In this document: one piece after another, positions 1-10,900 of the stretch
Layout: every line of letters starts with the position of its first letter
How positions within the stretch are numbered: position 1 is the stretch's first letter
Assembly: GCF_900115665.1 (NCBI RefSeq)
Contig: NZ_FOXH01000018.1
Coordinates: forward strand, 1 to 64,000
Reading direction: 5' to 3'
Source of the DNA: Pseudarcicella hirudinis
GTDB lineage: Bacteria; Bacteroidota; Bacteroidia; Cytophagales; Spirosomataceae
DNA: 64,000 bases
Notes under the pieces: generated by a model
Seen by the model: only the letters and a program-made list of their open reading frames with translations
Told to the model about the DNA's origin: nothing
Database searches by the model: none
Made by a program: the position numbers and the translations under genes

Positions 1-524
1 GCTATTCCTGTTTCTGAGATTTGTCGATGTCCTCTGGAAGCATCAAACTCATAGGCAGTAACACTGAGTGTCCACAAACCATCAGGCAGGCGTCCGCCTT
101 GCCTTAGCATACTTTCATCCACTGCACCTTGGGCTATTAAATGACCAGCCTGAAAGTAGTTGACTAAATCACTGCCATAGAGGGTCAGAGGAGTACCGAA
201 ACTTAAATTGATGGGAATAGCCGGAAGATAGTCAGGTCTTGTACTAATCACAGAACCAGCCTGTTCAAACTTAAAACGTAAAAAAACAGGAACAATCCCA
301 CGCTGATATTTTTCATCTTTCAGCACCAGAGTAACCCTCAGGAAATTATTGGAAGAAGTTAAGGCACTCCAGTTGAGGCTATACTGAGGCAACAAATAGG
401 GGCTGCAACTGACAGGGAAATTACTCTGGGCTAAAAGCCCCCTTTCCCCGAAAGGAGAAATAATCAGAAGTAGAATCAGTAAGACTTTGATCGGTGATAG
501 AACGGATCGGTAATACTTCAACAT
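1..524 (-). CDS. Secreted TANFOR/fibronectin-like protein, N-terminal fragment
   Basis: Reading leftward from an ATG at 524, an open frame of 174 codons runs without a stop to the window edge, so only the N-terminus is present. It starts with a signal peptide (MLKYYRSVLSPIKVLLILLL... ending near LLAQS, about residue 33). The next 140 residues have the pattern of the TANFOR domain at the start of very large Bacteroidota surface proteins: a CSPYLLPQY segment, FLRVTLVLKDEKYQRG, then a stretch of the type TLYGSDLVNYF. Those family proteins usually continue into fibronectin type III repeats. The domain call is from memory of the pattern, not a search. Export to the cell surface is likely; function is unknown. 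Confidence 0.6.
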   Translation of the reverse strand, partial: MLKYYRSVLSPIKVLLILLLIISPFGERGLLAQSNFPVSCSPYLLPQYSLNWSALTSSNNFLRVTLVLKDEKYQRGIVPVFLRFKFEQAGSVISTRPDYLPAIPINLSFGTPLTLYGSDLVNYFQAGHLIAQGAVDESMLRQGGRLPDGLWTLSVTAYEFDASRGHRQISETGI

Positions 525-1086
525 ATATAGTTGATTATTAGATTAATAAATCAAACATTGGTGTGTTGAAGGATAAAGTCAGAATACCAACTTATCAAAA
601 GTGAATTTCTGTTTAAAAATTAAAATACCCAAATCTACAATTCACTTTATTGAGTTTTTCATGATAAAATGAGGAATTTCTTGATGTATGGTAAGGCAAC
701 AGGGAAATGCTGGTAATTGAAGAATAAAAGGGATTATTGCGCAAACGATTGTGTAGTAATCTTAGATGTTATTGGGAAGAATCCTGCCATAAGGCAGCTT
801 CGAAGTGTTAAGTGTATCGGATTTTCTTTCCTGTCAGTAGTTTTTTGTTTGACTACGGATAATTTATGGAAAAGAGTGTCTACTATAAGCACAAAGAACA
901 TGATTTTACGATTTTATGGTCAAAAAATCATTTATTTCAACATATCAACAACTCTATTTATTTACAATCCGTAGAGCCTTGCGGAACTCTACGGGCAGAT
1001 CGGGTTGCTTTTCTCTCGTCAGGAAATGCAGAATAGACGAAGGGAAATATCGCTATTCTGGTACAAATCAAGACTCAGGTCATATG
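525..1086. other. Gene-free stretch between the secreted protein and aroB
   Basis: No convincing gene on either strand. Short plus-strand frames overlap each other and have no family resemblance or ribosome site. The only structure seen is an inverted repeat at 969-994. The left part (525-680) is AT-rich and should hold the promoter of the leftward secreted-protein gene, but no clear TAnnTTTG box was found. Confidence 0.5.
969..994 (-). terminator. Hairpin downstream of aroB, possible terminator
   Basis: CCGTAGAG at 969-976 pairs exactly with CTCTACGG at 987-994 around a 10-nt loop. It lies about 95 nt beyond the aroB stop on the strand aroB is read from. There is no good T-run after it, so termination is only a possibility. 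Confidence 0.35.
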
Positions 1087-2112
1087 CTAAAATATATAAT
1101 ACTCAAGCGCTTTTCTCATTTCAGTTTTCGAGACTGCAATGTCATAAGTACATTTTCCGGCTTTTTCCAATAAAGAGAAACGAATCTCTTTTCCTTTGTT
1201 TTTCTTATCCTGAGCGGTCAACTGGATAATTTCGTCTATATCCTGTGCTAAAATGGTAGCTTTTCCATATATCGTAAAGATAAATTCTTCAATCTGGGAA
1301 AGCGTTCTCTGGTCGATCATACCTCTTTCAAAGGAGATAAAGGACTCACAAATCATTCCGGCAGCTATAGCCTCTCCATGTAGCAGGTGAAGTTTGGGTT
1401 TTCCTAGATAAAAAGTTTCAATCGCATGTCCTAAGGTATGTCCGAAATTCAGGATTTTTCTCAAACCTTTCTCTGTGGGATCGGCTGCAACAACCTGCTT
1501 TTTGATTTCAACGGAATGTCCGATTAAATCATTAAAATCCTGTTCTTCAAAATCCTTCCTTCTTATTTCATCCCATTTTTTCTCATCCATTATCAGACAA
1601 TGTTTGATAATTTCAGCAAAACCGGAACGGAGTTCGTTAAATGGCAGGGTTTTCAAAAACTGAGCATCTATCAGAACTGCATTCGGGATTTGAAAAACGC
1701 CAATATGATTTTTGAAGCTGTGAAAATCAATTCCTAATTTCCCGCCAACACTTGCATCTACCTGCGCCAACAAAGTAGTTGGAATCTGAATGAAATCAAC
1801 CCCTCTTTTATAAGTTGCGGCACAAAAACCTCCCATATCTCCGATTACACCACCACCCAGATTGATAACAAGGCTATGTCTGTCAAGTTCATCTTCTGTC
1901 ATTCCTGTCCAGATTTTCTCACAGGTAGCCAGGTGCTTTTCCTGTTCTCCGGATTTTATCTGAACAACCTTGTGTTTTCCAAGCAAAGGTTTCAGGATCG
2001 GATAGCAATGTTTTTTGGTGTGTTCGTCACAAATCAAAAAGACCTTTGAATAATTTTTTCCATCTAAATATTGAGGTAAACTTTCAGATATTGAGGCAAT
2101 TACTACTGACAT
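1087..2112 (-). CDS. aroB: 3-dehydroquinate synthase
   Basis: Second step of the shikimate pathway: NAD- and metal-dependent cyclisation of DAHP to 3-dehydroquinate in the cytosol. The 341-aa length suits the family. Visible marks are the NAD-binding glycine segment GGGVIGDMGG (residues 86-95), PTTLLAQVDASVGGK (111-125), the FAEIIKH segment near 165, NFGHTLGHAIE (222-232) and LHGEA (244-248), the last three supplying metal-binding residues in known enzymes. Start is the ATG at 2112, giving MSVVIASISE. It is read in the same direction as the DeoR regulator upstream, with a 214-nt gap that argues against tight co-transcription. No other aro genes are nearby. Confidence 0.95.
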   Translation of the reverse strand: MSVVIASISESLPQYLDGKNYSKVFLICDEHTKKHCYPILKPLLGKHKVVQIKSGEQEKHLATCEKIWTGMTEDELDRHSLVINLGGGVIGDMGGFCAATYKRGVDFIQIPTTLLAQVDASVGGKLGIDFHSFKNHIGVFQIPNAVLIDAQFLKTLPFNELRSGFAEIIKHCLIMDEKKWDEIRRKDFEEQDFNDLIGHSVEIKKQVVAADPTEKGLRKILNFGHTLGHAIETFYLGKPKLHLLHGEAIAAGMICESFISFERGMIDQRTLSQIEEFIFTIYGKATILAQDIDEIIQLTAQDKKNKGKEIRFSLLEKAGKCTYDIAVSKTEMRKALEYYIF

Positions 2113-2326
2113 ATGAGAGATATGGACGAAAATTCGCCGCTATTTCAGGTTTTTAAAACATTTTCAAAATTACTTCCCGTGAAATCTGGTCCCGGTAAAA
2201 ACTGATATAATTGAATATATTCAGCAAATACACGGAATCAACACCGGAAATTCTTCAAAATTACAGAATTCCGGGGTAATGGTGACAATCTCATGAATGC
2301 TTTCCTCAGGAATCAGTTAAAACATA

Positions 2327-3070
2327 TTACAAAATATGATTAACCTTCTCTTTAAATGCCAATAATGTCGGTGAATCGGAAGGTAATTCAGTAATGAGAT
2401 AATCCACTTCTTTCAGGTTACAGACTTTCAGCCGCAGAGCAGAATTAAGTTTTTCAGAAATAGTGGAGGCAATAACTACTCTTGAAGCATTGATAATGGC
2501 TTTTTTTACCTGAACTATTTCCCAGTCGGAATCGGTAATTCCATCAAAATCCAATCCGTTTATTCCTAAAATACATAAATCGGCCTTTATCTCATTAATC
2601 CGGTTTACCACTTCTCCTCCGACACTTATTTTTGAATCATTGGACAGTTTTCCACCCAGTAAAATTACTTCAAGGTTAGGATGTTCAATTAATTCAAGGG
2701 CAATTAAGGGACTCATGGTAATAAAGGTGGCCTTCAGATTTGAGGGAAGTGCTCTCGCGATAGCTCTCATGGTAGTTCCTCCACTGGTAAGAATAGTCAT
2801 TCCCTCTTTGATGAGGCTGATTGTTTTAAGTGCTATGATATTCTTCTCCTCATACGCATAAGTATCGGATTGCTGCGAAGTGACATTATACGATTTGGAT
2901 AAAGCTCCTCCATGAACTTTAATAATCTTGTTTTCCTGCGCTAATTCATGAAGATCTCTTCTGACTGTATCTTCTGACACATTTAGCGTAAGACTGAGGT
3001 CAGAAGATAGAACCTTGTTGTGGAGGTTAATCTGCTTAATTATTAAAGCTTGTCTTTCTTTTTTTAGCAT
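2327..3070 (-). CDS. DeoR-family transcriptional regulator
   Basis: A 247-aa repressor-type regulator. Residues 1-60 form the DeoR helix-turn-helix (RQALIIKQINLHNKVLSSDL, then SLTLNVSEDTVRRDLHELA and the KVHGG junction near 53-57). The rest is the DeoR C-terminal sensor domain, related to ribose-5-phosphate isomerase, with TSGGTTMRAIARALP near 95-110 as the likely sugar-phosphate pocket. Family members usually respond to phosphorylated sugars or nucleosides. It is divergent from the first SusC gene across 238 bp, so control of that uptake operon is a reasonable inference; autoregulation is also likely. The ligand cannot be told from sequence. Confidence 0.88.
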   Translation of the reverse strand: MLKKERQALIIKQINLHNKVLSSDLSLTLNVSEDTVRRDLHELAQENKIIKVHGGALSKSYNVTSQQSDTYAYEEKNIIALKTISLIKEGMTILTSGGTTMRAIARALPSNLKATFITMSPLIALELIEHPNLEVILLGGKLSNDSKISVGGEVVNRINEIKADLCILGINGLDFDGITDSDWEIVQVKKAIINASRVVIASTISEKLNSALRLKVCNLKEVDYLITELPSDSPTLLAFKEKVNHIL

Positions 3071-3308
3071 GTTTAAATCAGGTAAATGCAGGTTTTTGCG
3101 TTTTTTGAGTTTTGTCTGTTTTTAAGGAAATTTAACCATTTTTAATACTGTATGTTAAAAAAATAATAACGTTTTTATCAAATATAAAAAAATAACATTA
3201 AATTTAAGTCCGGGAAATGCTATTTTTTGCAGGTTTAGTGATAATTACTCAGGTATAAAACAGCAAAAACGGGCATTTCTTCATCCACCTTCACCCACTC
3301 AAACGATT
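3071..3308. promoter_or_regulatory. Divergent control region between deoR-type regulator and SusC
   Basis: A 238-bp AT-rich spacer with the regulator leaving to the left and the SusC operon to the right. TATTTTTTGC at 3221-3230 resembles the Bacteroidetes -7 box (TAnnTTTG with one extra base) and is suitably placed for the SusC gene. A matching -33 TTTG is not evident. Any DeoR operator would be here; no clear palindrome was identified. Confidence 0.4.
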
Positions 3309-6300
3309 ATGAAAAAAAAACTACTAGGACCACTTTTGGGAGTAATCGCGTTAGTTTTTATGTCTGCCACGGCATTCGGACAGAACTTTACTTTCAAAGG
3401 GAAAGTATCTTCAAAGAAAAATGGGGAACCACTCATTGGAGCGACTATCATTGTGAAAGGAACCACAACCGGAACAATCACAAATATTGATGGTGAGTAC
3501 ACTTTAAATACAAACCTGAAAGCCGGAACATACGAATTATTATTCCGTTCCATAGGCTATCAGACAGCAACAAAGTTAATAAGTTTAAATGCAAAGACAT
3601 CAATTTCTCTTGATGTAGCATTAGAAGAAGATGCATTTGGTTTAGATGAGGTAGTAGTAACAGGTTCAACCCTGACTTCAAGCAGAAGACAATTGGGGAA
3701 TGCCATTACTTCAATTAAGGCAGATCAGTTACAAAATACGGGTTCATCCAACCTTTCAAGTGCTTTGCAGGGTAAAATTCCGGGAGCGCAGATTACACAA
3801 AACTCAGGTGATCCATCCGGAGGAATTTCAATACGTTTACGTGGTGTAAAATCATTGCAGGGAAGTTCAGATCCTTTGTATGTAATTGATGGTGTGGTAA
3901 TCAGTAATGCTTCTACGAACGTTTCCCAGCTGGCTTCAGCTAATCAGGCCGGAAATGATGCGGTTCAGGGAACTAACCGTCTGGCAGATATTAATCCACA
4001 GGATATTGAAACCCTGAATGTTCTTAATGGTTCTGCTGCGGCTGCTATTTATGGCTCACGTGCCAGTAACGGGGTTGTTGTTATTACCACAAAAAGAGGA
4101 AAAAGCGGAACGCCGAAAGTTACGTTCTCTACCAGTGTGAATGTAAATGAGCTTCGCAAAAAAGTCTATATTTCTACTTACGGAAAACAATTTGGTTCAG
4201 CAGCCCTGCGTTTACATACCATCGGTGCCGCACCGGCCGGAGTTGAATCTGTCGGGATTGTAAGAGATGGTGTGACGACCAAGCTGGCAACAAATCTGGT
4301 TGACGTTACAAGATATGATTACCAGGATAATATCTTTCAGACAGGCTACGGAAATGACAATTATTTGTCGATCAATGGCGGAACAGATAAAACACAGTAT
4401 TTTGCTTCGATTTCATACATGAAGAATCAGGGTATAATTAAAAACACTGATTTTCAACGTTATGGATTACGCCTGCGCATTGAACAACGCCTGGCTGACT
4501 GGGCGAAAGTTTCTGCCGGTTTGACTTATACTAATTCATTTTCTAATGAAAAACCTAACGGAAACGTATTCTACAGTCCGATTAACTCAGTCAATATTAC
4601 CAATAACATTTACGACATTACGCAAAAAGATCCGCTTACCGGAGGTTTAAAAGCGGTAGAGCCTTCCAGGGTTAACCCATTGTCGCCTATTGAAGATTTT
4701 GACTTCAACCAAAGTGTAAGCAGAACAATAAATGATTTGCAGTTCAATCTTACACCTTTGAAAGGCTTAAGCATAGATTATATTTTAGGAGTTGACTATT
4801 TCTCTCAACTCGGGAAAAACTACATTCCTCCTTACCCATACCAGGCAGAGGCTGGTCTTCCTGCAGAACGTTATCCGAATGGTTTCGCCGGGATTGCTAA
4901 CGGAAATTCTACTCAGATCAACACGGATCTGAACGTTTCCTATGAGAAAGATTTAACAAGTTCTCTCAAACTGAATGCAGTTGCAGGGTTTAACTATCAG
5001 TTTACCCGTCGTGATTACAGTAAAACAACCGGAGAAAATTTAACAAGCTTTATTCAGACGGTTAGCGGTGCGGCGAGTAATACGGTACTGGCATCTTACG
5101 GATTAGACAGATATTCAGTAAGCGGACAATTTGCACAGACTACATTTGGTTATAAAAATCAGGTGTTTTTAACCGGAGCAATTCGTCGTGATGGCTCTAC
5201 CTTATTCTCATCTTCCGAAACCAATCAGTTTTATCCGAAAGTGAGTGGGAGCTGGGTAATCTCCGATGCGGATTTCTGGAAAAACGGTTCTTTGTCAAAT
5301 ACAGTTAACGGTCTGAAATTCAGAGCTTCTTTCGGTGATGCAGGTGGATTAAGTGCTATTGGTACATACGACCGTTTCTGGCAGTTTTTGCCAACGGCTT
5401 ACCAGGGGTTCAATACTTTTGTGCCAAGCAGTAAGCTGGCCAACTCAAGAGTTCGTCCTGAAAGAATGAGAGAACTTGAATTTGGTTTGGATGTATCTCT
5501 TTTGAAAGACCGGGTCAGTTTGGGTGTAACTAATTATTCTCAGAATATCAGTGAATTGGTTGTAAACCGTACACTTGCTTCTTCAACAGGAGGTTTAAGT
5601 TTTATCAATAATGTTGGTGAAATGGAAAACAAAGGCTGGGAAGCCATTCTGAGCGTTACGCCGATTAAAAAGAAAGACCTGACCTGGGATCTGACAATGG
5701 TTTACAGCCGTAACAGAAACAAAGTAATCAGTGCGGGAAGTCCTTCTGTAGCAATTAATACAGTTTCAGGAGCACCGTCATATCTTATTGAAGGACAGCC
5801 GGCCAGTGTATTTTATGCTTTCTATTATGCGAGAAATCCGGACGGAAGCCTTTTGCTTACTCCTCAGGGATTCCCGCAAAGAGAAAGAGGAACCATAGAA
5901 GGGCTATACGGTACACCGAAACGTGATGCAAACGGACAACCTACCGGAGATTATCTGAAGAAAATTATCGGAAATCCAAACCCGGATTATACAGCTTCAT
6001 TAACCAGTAGTTTAACATACAAACGCTTCAATTTCAGATTCCTTTTAGATGCTGTTCAGGGTCTTCAGGTGTTTAATGCCGATAAACGTACCCGTCAGGG
6101 AGTTGGTATCGGAGATTATGCGGAGAAAGAACTGAAAGGAGAATTACCTCGTGGCTATATCTTCTCAATCTATACCATTGAAGAATGGAGAATTGATGAT
6201 GGTTCTTACGTAAAACTACGTGAGGTATCATTAGGCTATAGCTTCAAAAATCCGATTAAAGGAATGAGTAACCTGAATCTTTCACTGATCGGAAGAAACC

Positions 6301-6437
6301 TGTATTCATGGGATAAGTATAATGGCTATGATCCGGAAACCAATGCCGGAGGGAACAGCGATATTTTGAGAGGGGTGGATTTTGGTAACGTACCAATTCC
6401 AAGATCGTATCAGTTGACTTTAACAGCCAATTTTTAA
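3309..6437 (+). CDS. SusC/RagA-family TonB-linked outer-membrane protein
   Basis: A 1042-aa TonB-dependent transporter for uptake of oligomers across the outer membrane together with the SusD-like lipoprotein that follows. Signal peptide 1-24 (MKKKLLGPLLGVIALVFMSA, cut before QNFTF). Residues about 28-105 are the carboxypeptidase-D-regulatory-like domain typical of SusC. The plug begins at LDEVVVTGS (113-121) and includes the LQGKIPGAQI and DPLYVIDGVVIS signatures; the remainder is beta-barrel ending in the aromatic C-terminus LTLTANF. Stop and next start are separated by 19 nt, so it is co-transcribed with the SusD gene. Substrate unknown; no glycosidase is nearby to suggest one. Confidence 0.95.
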   Translation: MKKKLLGPLLGVIALVFMSATAFGQNFTFKGKVSSKKNGEPLIGATIIVKGTTTGTITNIDGEYTLNTNLKAGTYELLFRSIGYQTATKLISLNAKTSISLDVALEEDAFGLDEVVVTGSTLTSSRRQLGNAITSIKADQLQNTGSSNLSSALQGKIPGAQITQNSGDPSGGISIRLRGVKSLQGSSDPLYVIDGVVISNASTNVSQLASANQAGNDAVQGTNRLADINPQDIETLNVLNGSAAAAIYGSRASNGVVVITTKRGKSGTPKVTFSTSVNVNELRKKVYISTYGKQFGSAALRLHTIGAAPAGVESVGIVRDGVTTKLATNLVDVTRYDYQDNIFQTGYGNDNYLSINGGTDKTQYFASISYMKNQGIIKNTDFQRYGLRLRIEQRLADWAKVSAGLTYTNSFSNEKPNGNVFYSPINSVNITNNIYDITQKDPLTGGLKAVEPSRVNPLSPIEDFDFNQSVSRTINDLQFNLTPLKGLSIDYILGVDYFSQLGKNYIPPYPYQAEAGLPAERYPNGFAGIANGNSTQINTDLNVSYEKDLTSSLKLNAVAGFNYQFTRRDYSKTTGENLTSFIQTVSGAASNTVLASYGLDRYSVSGQFAQTTFGYKNQVFLTGAIRRDGSTLFSSSETNQFYPKVSGSWVISDADFWKNGSLSNTVNGLKFRASFGDAGGLSAIGTYDRFWQFLPTAYQGFNTFVPSSKLANSRVRPERMRELEFGLDVSLLKDRVSLGVTNYSQNISELVVNRTLASSTGGLSFINNVGEMENKGWEAILSVTPIKKKDLTWDLTMVYSRNRNKVISAGSPSVAINTVSGAPSYLIEGQPASVFYAFYYARNPDGSLLLTPQGFPQRERGTIEGLYGTPKRDANGQPTGDYLKKIIGNPNPDYTASLTSSLTYKRFNFRFLLDAVQGLQVFNADKRTRQGVGIGDYAEKELKGELPRGYIFSIYTIEEWRIDDGSYVKLREVSLGYSFKNPIKGMSNLNLSLIGRNLYSWDKYNGYDPETNAGGNSDILRGVDFGNVPIPRSYQLTLTANF

Positions 6438-6456
6438 CAATTAACAAGGAGAAATT

Positions 6457-7770
6457 ATGAAAAAACATATCATCAAATCGCTATTTGTTACAGCGTTGGC
6501 AAGCCTTACAGTTAGTTCATGTTCGCAGCCAGAATATCTTAACCCTAGTTCTGCCAGTGAAACCCAGGTTGTAAACAGTGTGGACGGTTTACTTGCCTTG
6601 TGCAATGGTCTGGCATATCGTTACTCTGTTGGCCGTCAGAGTCCTGTATATGCCTCAATTACTGGTTCCGGTCTGACAAATAAATCCTTAAAAGTACTGA
6701 ATGCCGGAAATACGGATGAAGATGCCCTTGAAAAAGGGGCAGGAAGCGTTGACCAGTCAAACGCAGTCGTATCCAATCTATGGTCGTATAGCAACCTTGT
6801 TAAGTCAAATGCTGATATGATTTTGCGTAATGCCAGTATTTCCACCGATCCGAACATGAAGGCCAGTATTGTGGCTTATGCTTCAATTTTCAGAGCGTTA
6901 GCATTAGGTAATCTTGCTCAGTTTTGGCAGCAGGCACCGATTGTGGTTGCAGATAAGGCTTCATTTAATAACAGAGAAGATGTGTTGAAACAGGCGATTT
7001 CTTCTTTGGAAACTGCTCAGGCAGGCATGCAATCAGTAACTATCCCTGGTAAATTTTCTACCAAGGTAATCGGCGGAATAGATATGGTGAATACGATCAA
7101 TGCGCTTATAGCCCGTTATAGTTTAATGCTTGGTGATAACGATAAGGCTCTTGCTGCTGCAAGCAAAGTAGATTTAAGCAAAAGATCTGAATTCAGATAC
7201 GGAGATACGGCAGATAACAGAAACCCGATTTTTGAAACAGCACTGGGAAATGTTAACGTATATCAGCCACTTGATCTGAATATGGGTTTACCGGCAGCAC
7301 TTAAACCGGCAACAGAAGATAAACGTATTGATTTTTACTTCTTAAGCCGTACGCCTTCACAAAATACCTACCGTGGGAAAGGCTTTTTTACAGCATATTC
7401 TTCACCGATTCCGGTGTATCTGCCGGGAGAAGTGTCTCTCATAAAAGCAGAAGCTTATGCCAGAAAAGACGATTTGAATAATGCAGTGAATGAGTTAAAC
7501 AATGTACTTACCAAAAAGACTGATGTCTGGGGAATTGGCGCAGATCTGCCTGCTTACAGCGGAGACAAAACCAAGGATCAGATCTTGGTTGAAATTTACC
7601 GGAACAGACGCATTGAATTGTTTATGTCAGGTTTAGAACTGGAAGACAGCAGAAGATTTGGTCGCCCTGCGGCCGGAACAGCAAATGCTGAGCGTACCAG
7701 AAACTGGTATCCTTTCCCAAGAAACGAGCGTGAGAATAACCCGAACACGCCTGCTGACCCGTCTATATAA
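6457..7770 (+). CDS. SusD/RagB-family nutrient-binding lipoprotein
   Basis: A 437-aa outer-membrane lipoprotein that caps the preceding SusC barrel and captures substrate. Lipobox: signal peptide ends TVSSC with Cys at residue 22. The C-terminal SusD signature is clear: PGEVSLIKAEAYAR followed by EIYRNRRIELFMSGLELEDS RRFGRP, a TPR-type helical region. The protein is rather short for the family, which commonly runs to about 500 aa. The start ATG lies behind an AAGGAG-like stretch (ACAAGGAGAAATT), one of the better ribosome sites in the window. A strong hairpin 36 nt after the stop ends the operon. Confidence 0.93.
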   Translation: MKKHIIKSLFVTALASLTVSSCSQPEYLNPSSASETQVVNSVDGLLALCNGLAYRYSVGRQSPVYASITGSGLTNKSLKVLNAGNTDEDALEKGAGSVDQSNAVVSNLWSYSNLVKSNADMILRNASISTDPNMKASIVAYASIFRALALGNLAQFWQQAPIVVADKASFNNREDVLKQAISSLETAQAGMQSVTIPGKFSTKVIGGIDMVNTINALIARYSLMLGDNDKALAAASKVDLSKRSEFRYGDTADNRNPIFETALGNVNVYQPLDLNMGLPAALKPATEDKRIDFYFLSRTPSQNTYRGKGFFTAYSSPIPVYLPGEVSLIKAEAYARKDDLNNAVNELNNVLTKKTDVWGIGADLPAYSGDKTKDQILVEIYRNRRIELFMSGLELEDSRRFGRPAAGTANAERTRNWYPFPRNERENNPNTPADPSI

Positions 7771-7806
7771 TTTTCGGATTGTGCTTTCATCATCAAATAA
7801 AACCAT

Positions 7807-7831
7807 AAGTCCACGGGATTCCCGTGGACTT
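7807..7831 (+). terminator. Rho-independent terminator after the first SusCD pair
   Basis: AAGTCCACGGG (7807-7817) pairs perfectly with CCCGTGGACTT (7821-7831) around the loop ATT. The T-run afterward is weak (CCTTGTAATTTT). It separates the first SusCD operon from the second. Confidence 0.75.
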
Positions 7832-7940
7832 CCTTGTAATTTTCAGGTTGACTGATTTTATCATTTGATAAGTTTTACACTTTTCTTTTCAACTATTTAT
7901 AAGCATAATTTCATCTTTTTAAAACCATCGACAACTATCT

Positions 7941-10900
7941 ATGAGAAAAAATGTACGTGAAAGATTCATGGGCATTCTGACGATCTGGGGAATAATATTC
8001 TCTTTTTCTTCATTTGCCCAGAATCGTCAGATTACCGGTAAAATTTCCGATCCATCTGACGGCTCTGCACTTCCGGGCGTGAGTGTGCAGGTAAAAGGAA
8101 CCGCGAGAGGTACAACTACGGATGCTTCCGGAGTTTATAAAATTCAGGCCAGTGATAATGCTGTTCTGGTATTTAGTTCGGTAGGATATCTGAAGAAAGA
8201 AGTAAAAGTATCAGGCCAGTCTGTGATTGATGTGACAATGGAAAGTGATGTCAGCCAGCTCGATGAAATTGTAGTAACTGCTTTAGGACAGACTCAGGAA
8301 AAAAGAGCCCTGGGCTATTCTGTTCAGGAAATTAAATCGGATGCGATCAAAAATTCCGGAGAACAGAACCTTGTAGGAGCGTTACAGGGAAAAATTGCCG
8401 GGGCAGTAATCACCGGATCAGGCGGAGCACCCGGAAGCGGGGTGAACATTATTCTCCGGGGAATTACTTCCCTGAGCAGTGGTTCTGATAACCAGCCTTT
8501 ATTTGTGGTTGACGGAATTATTATCAGTAATACTACCAATGCCGGAAATCCTTTACCCAGTGCCGGAAGTAGTTCTCCGGGTGCTTCCGAACAATTTGGT
8601 AATACAAACCGTGCTGCCGATATCAATCCTGAAGACGTGGAAGCAATATCAGTATTGAAAGGACCGGCAGCGACTGCATTATATGGTTTACGGGCTTCAA
8701 ATGGAGCCATTATTATCACTACAAAAAGAGGGAAAAGCGGAAAGCTCCGTGTAAATGTTTCTTCTACCGTCGGGATCGATAATGTCAGCAAAACACCGGA
8801 CTATCAGAATCGTTTTATACAAGGTCGTTTCGGGGAGTTTATTTCTGAAACAGAGATAGCTCAGAGAAGTATATTCCGCTCATTTGGCCCGGCCTTAATG
8901 GGAGATACTAATCCTAATGACAAAATCTATGATAATTTCCGGGATTTTTATAGAACAGGATTCCGCAATAATAACAACGTATCAATTTCAAAAGGAGGAG
9001 ACAAAGGGAATATTTATTTCTCCCTGGGAAGAAATTATCAGTCAGGAATTATTCCAAATACTGATTTTGAAAGAACCTCTCTGAAGCTGGCCGGATTGTA
9101 TAATGTAACAAAGAGCTTTTCCGTTTCAGGTTCTGTTAATTACGTCAATTCAGGAGGTAAACGGCCGCCTGCCGGTGATAAATCGATCTTCAGTTCTCTG
9201 TCTTACTGGCCAAACTCTTATGATGTAAATGACTACATCAAACCCGACGGTTCTCAAAAGAATATTACCTTAGGTGTGGTGGATAACCCAAGATACCTTG
9301 TTGAAAAAAGCCCGAGGATTGATAATGTAAACCGTTATATCGCTGATATTGCCTTAAATTATGCTTTTAATTCATGGTTATCAGCGAAATATCAGGTGAC
9401 TTATGATACGTATCATGAAACCCGCAGCCGTACCGTTGACAGTACTTTTGATGTGGGAGTTCAGGTAAAAGGCTTTTTGGTAAAAGAAGATTTAAATTTC
9501 AGAGAGATCAACTCGAATTTTTATCTTACAGCCAAAAAATCATTTAATGAAAACTGGAATGGCTCGGTGATGGTAGGTAATTCTATCGTTGATAGCAAGA
9601 AACCTGACAGTTATTATACCAGAGGAGAGCGGTTATTGGGCTCAAATCCTTCAGAGATCGGCAGTTATAAAAACACGGAAACAAGATTTTATTCTCCGGG
9701 GCAATACAGAATTGTGAGCTTCTTCGGGGATGCGAAATTGAATTATAAGGATGTTTTATATCTGAACGTAACGGGAAGAAATGACATTGTTTCGACTTTA
9801 CCTGTACAAAATAATTCATTCTTTTATCCTTCTGTGAGTCTGGGATATGTATTTACAGAAAGCCTGCCCAAAGGAAATATTCTTTCTTATGGAAAACTAA
9901 GAGCTTCGTGGGCACAGGTGGGTAAGGGTGCTGATCCTTATATTACTTCGACTTATTTTGCTCCGGTAACCAATTTTCCCTATAATAACAATGTTCCGGG
10001 CTACAGCAGAGTTACCACTACCGCAGACCCTAATCTGAGACCGGAAAGAACTACTTCCATCGAAGTGGGAGCAGAGTTACGGTTTCTGAAAAACCGTTTG
10101 TCAGTAGATGCAACTTACTTTACAATGGATAGCAAGGATCAGATCGTAAATGCTCCGGTTACGAATGCTTCCGGTTATGCCAATTATTACACGAATATCG
10201 GTTTAATCCGAAATCAGGGTGTTGAATTATTGGTTAGCGGAAAGCCGGTTCAAACAAAGAATTTTTCATGGGACGTTTCTGTAAACTGGTCTAAATTGAG
10301 TGGAAAAGTATTAGAAATGCCTCCGGCTTTACAGGAAATCGTTTATTTTGACAATACTAAAACATTCCTGAAAGTAAGACAAGGCAGTAATCTGGGAGAT
10401 TTATGGGGTTTTGAATATGTAAAATCACCGGATGGACAAACTGTAATTCAGGCTAATGGCTTTCCGCTGGTAAGTACCACTGCGACGAAAGTGGGCAATG
10501 CAATGCCTGACTGGCAGGGAGGTCTGACCAATACTGTTACTTATAAAGGTTTATCACTTTCTTTCTTACTTGAATGGCGTCAGGGAGGTAATGTTGTGGA
10601 TATGGCGGAGGAAAATTCTGTCAGAAACGGGATTACGAAATTTACAGAAAGAAGATACGAGCAGGTTGTTTATAAAGGAGTGGTTGCTCAGAAAAATACA
10701 GACGGGTCAACTTCTTATGTGCCGAATACCAAACTGGTGTATTTGGACGATAATTTCTACAGATCAGCTAATCAGTTCTACTACTGGTCTGGTTTTACAG
10801 TACAGGATGGTTCCTGGTTCAGATTGCGCAGTGTGAATATCAGTTATTCCCTGCCTAAAAAATTAATTGCCAATTCTGTTTTCAAAAATGGTGTAAGATT

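Noticed and set aside
717-1229. Three overlapping short plus-strand frames between the secreted protein and aroB
   Set aside because: They overlap each other in different frames, run into the antisense of aroB, lack ribosome sites and show no family pattern.
8324-8791. 155-codon minus-strand frame inside the second SusC gene
   Set aside because: Antisense shadow of a clear SusC plug region; composition follows from the sense codons.
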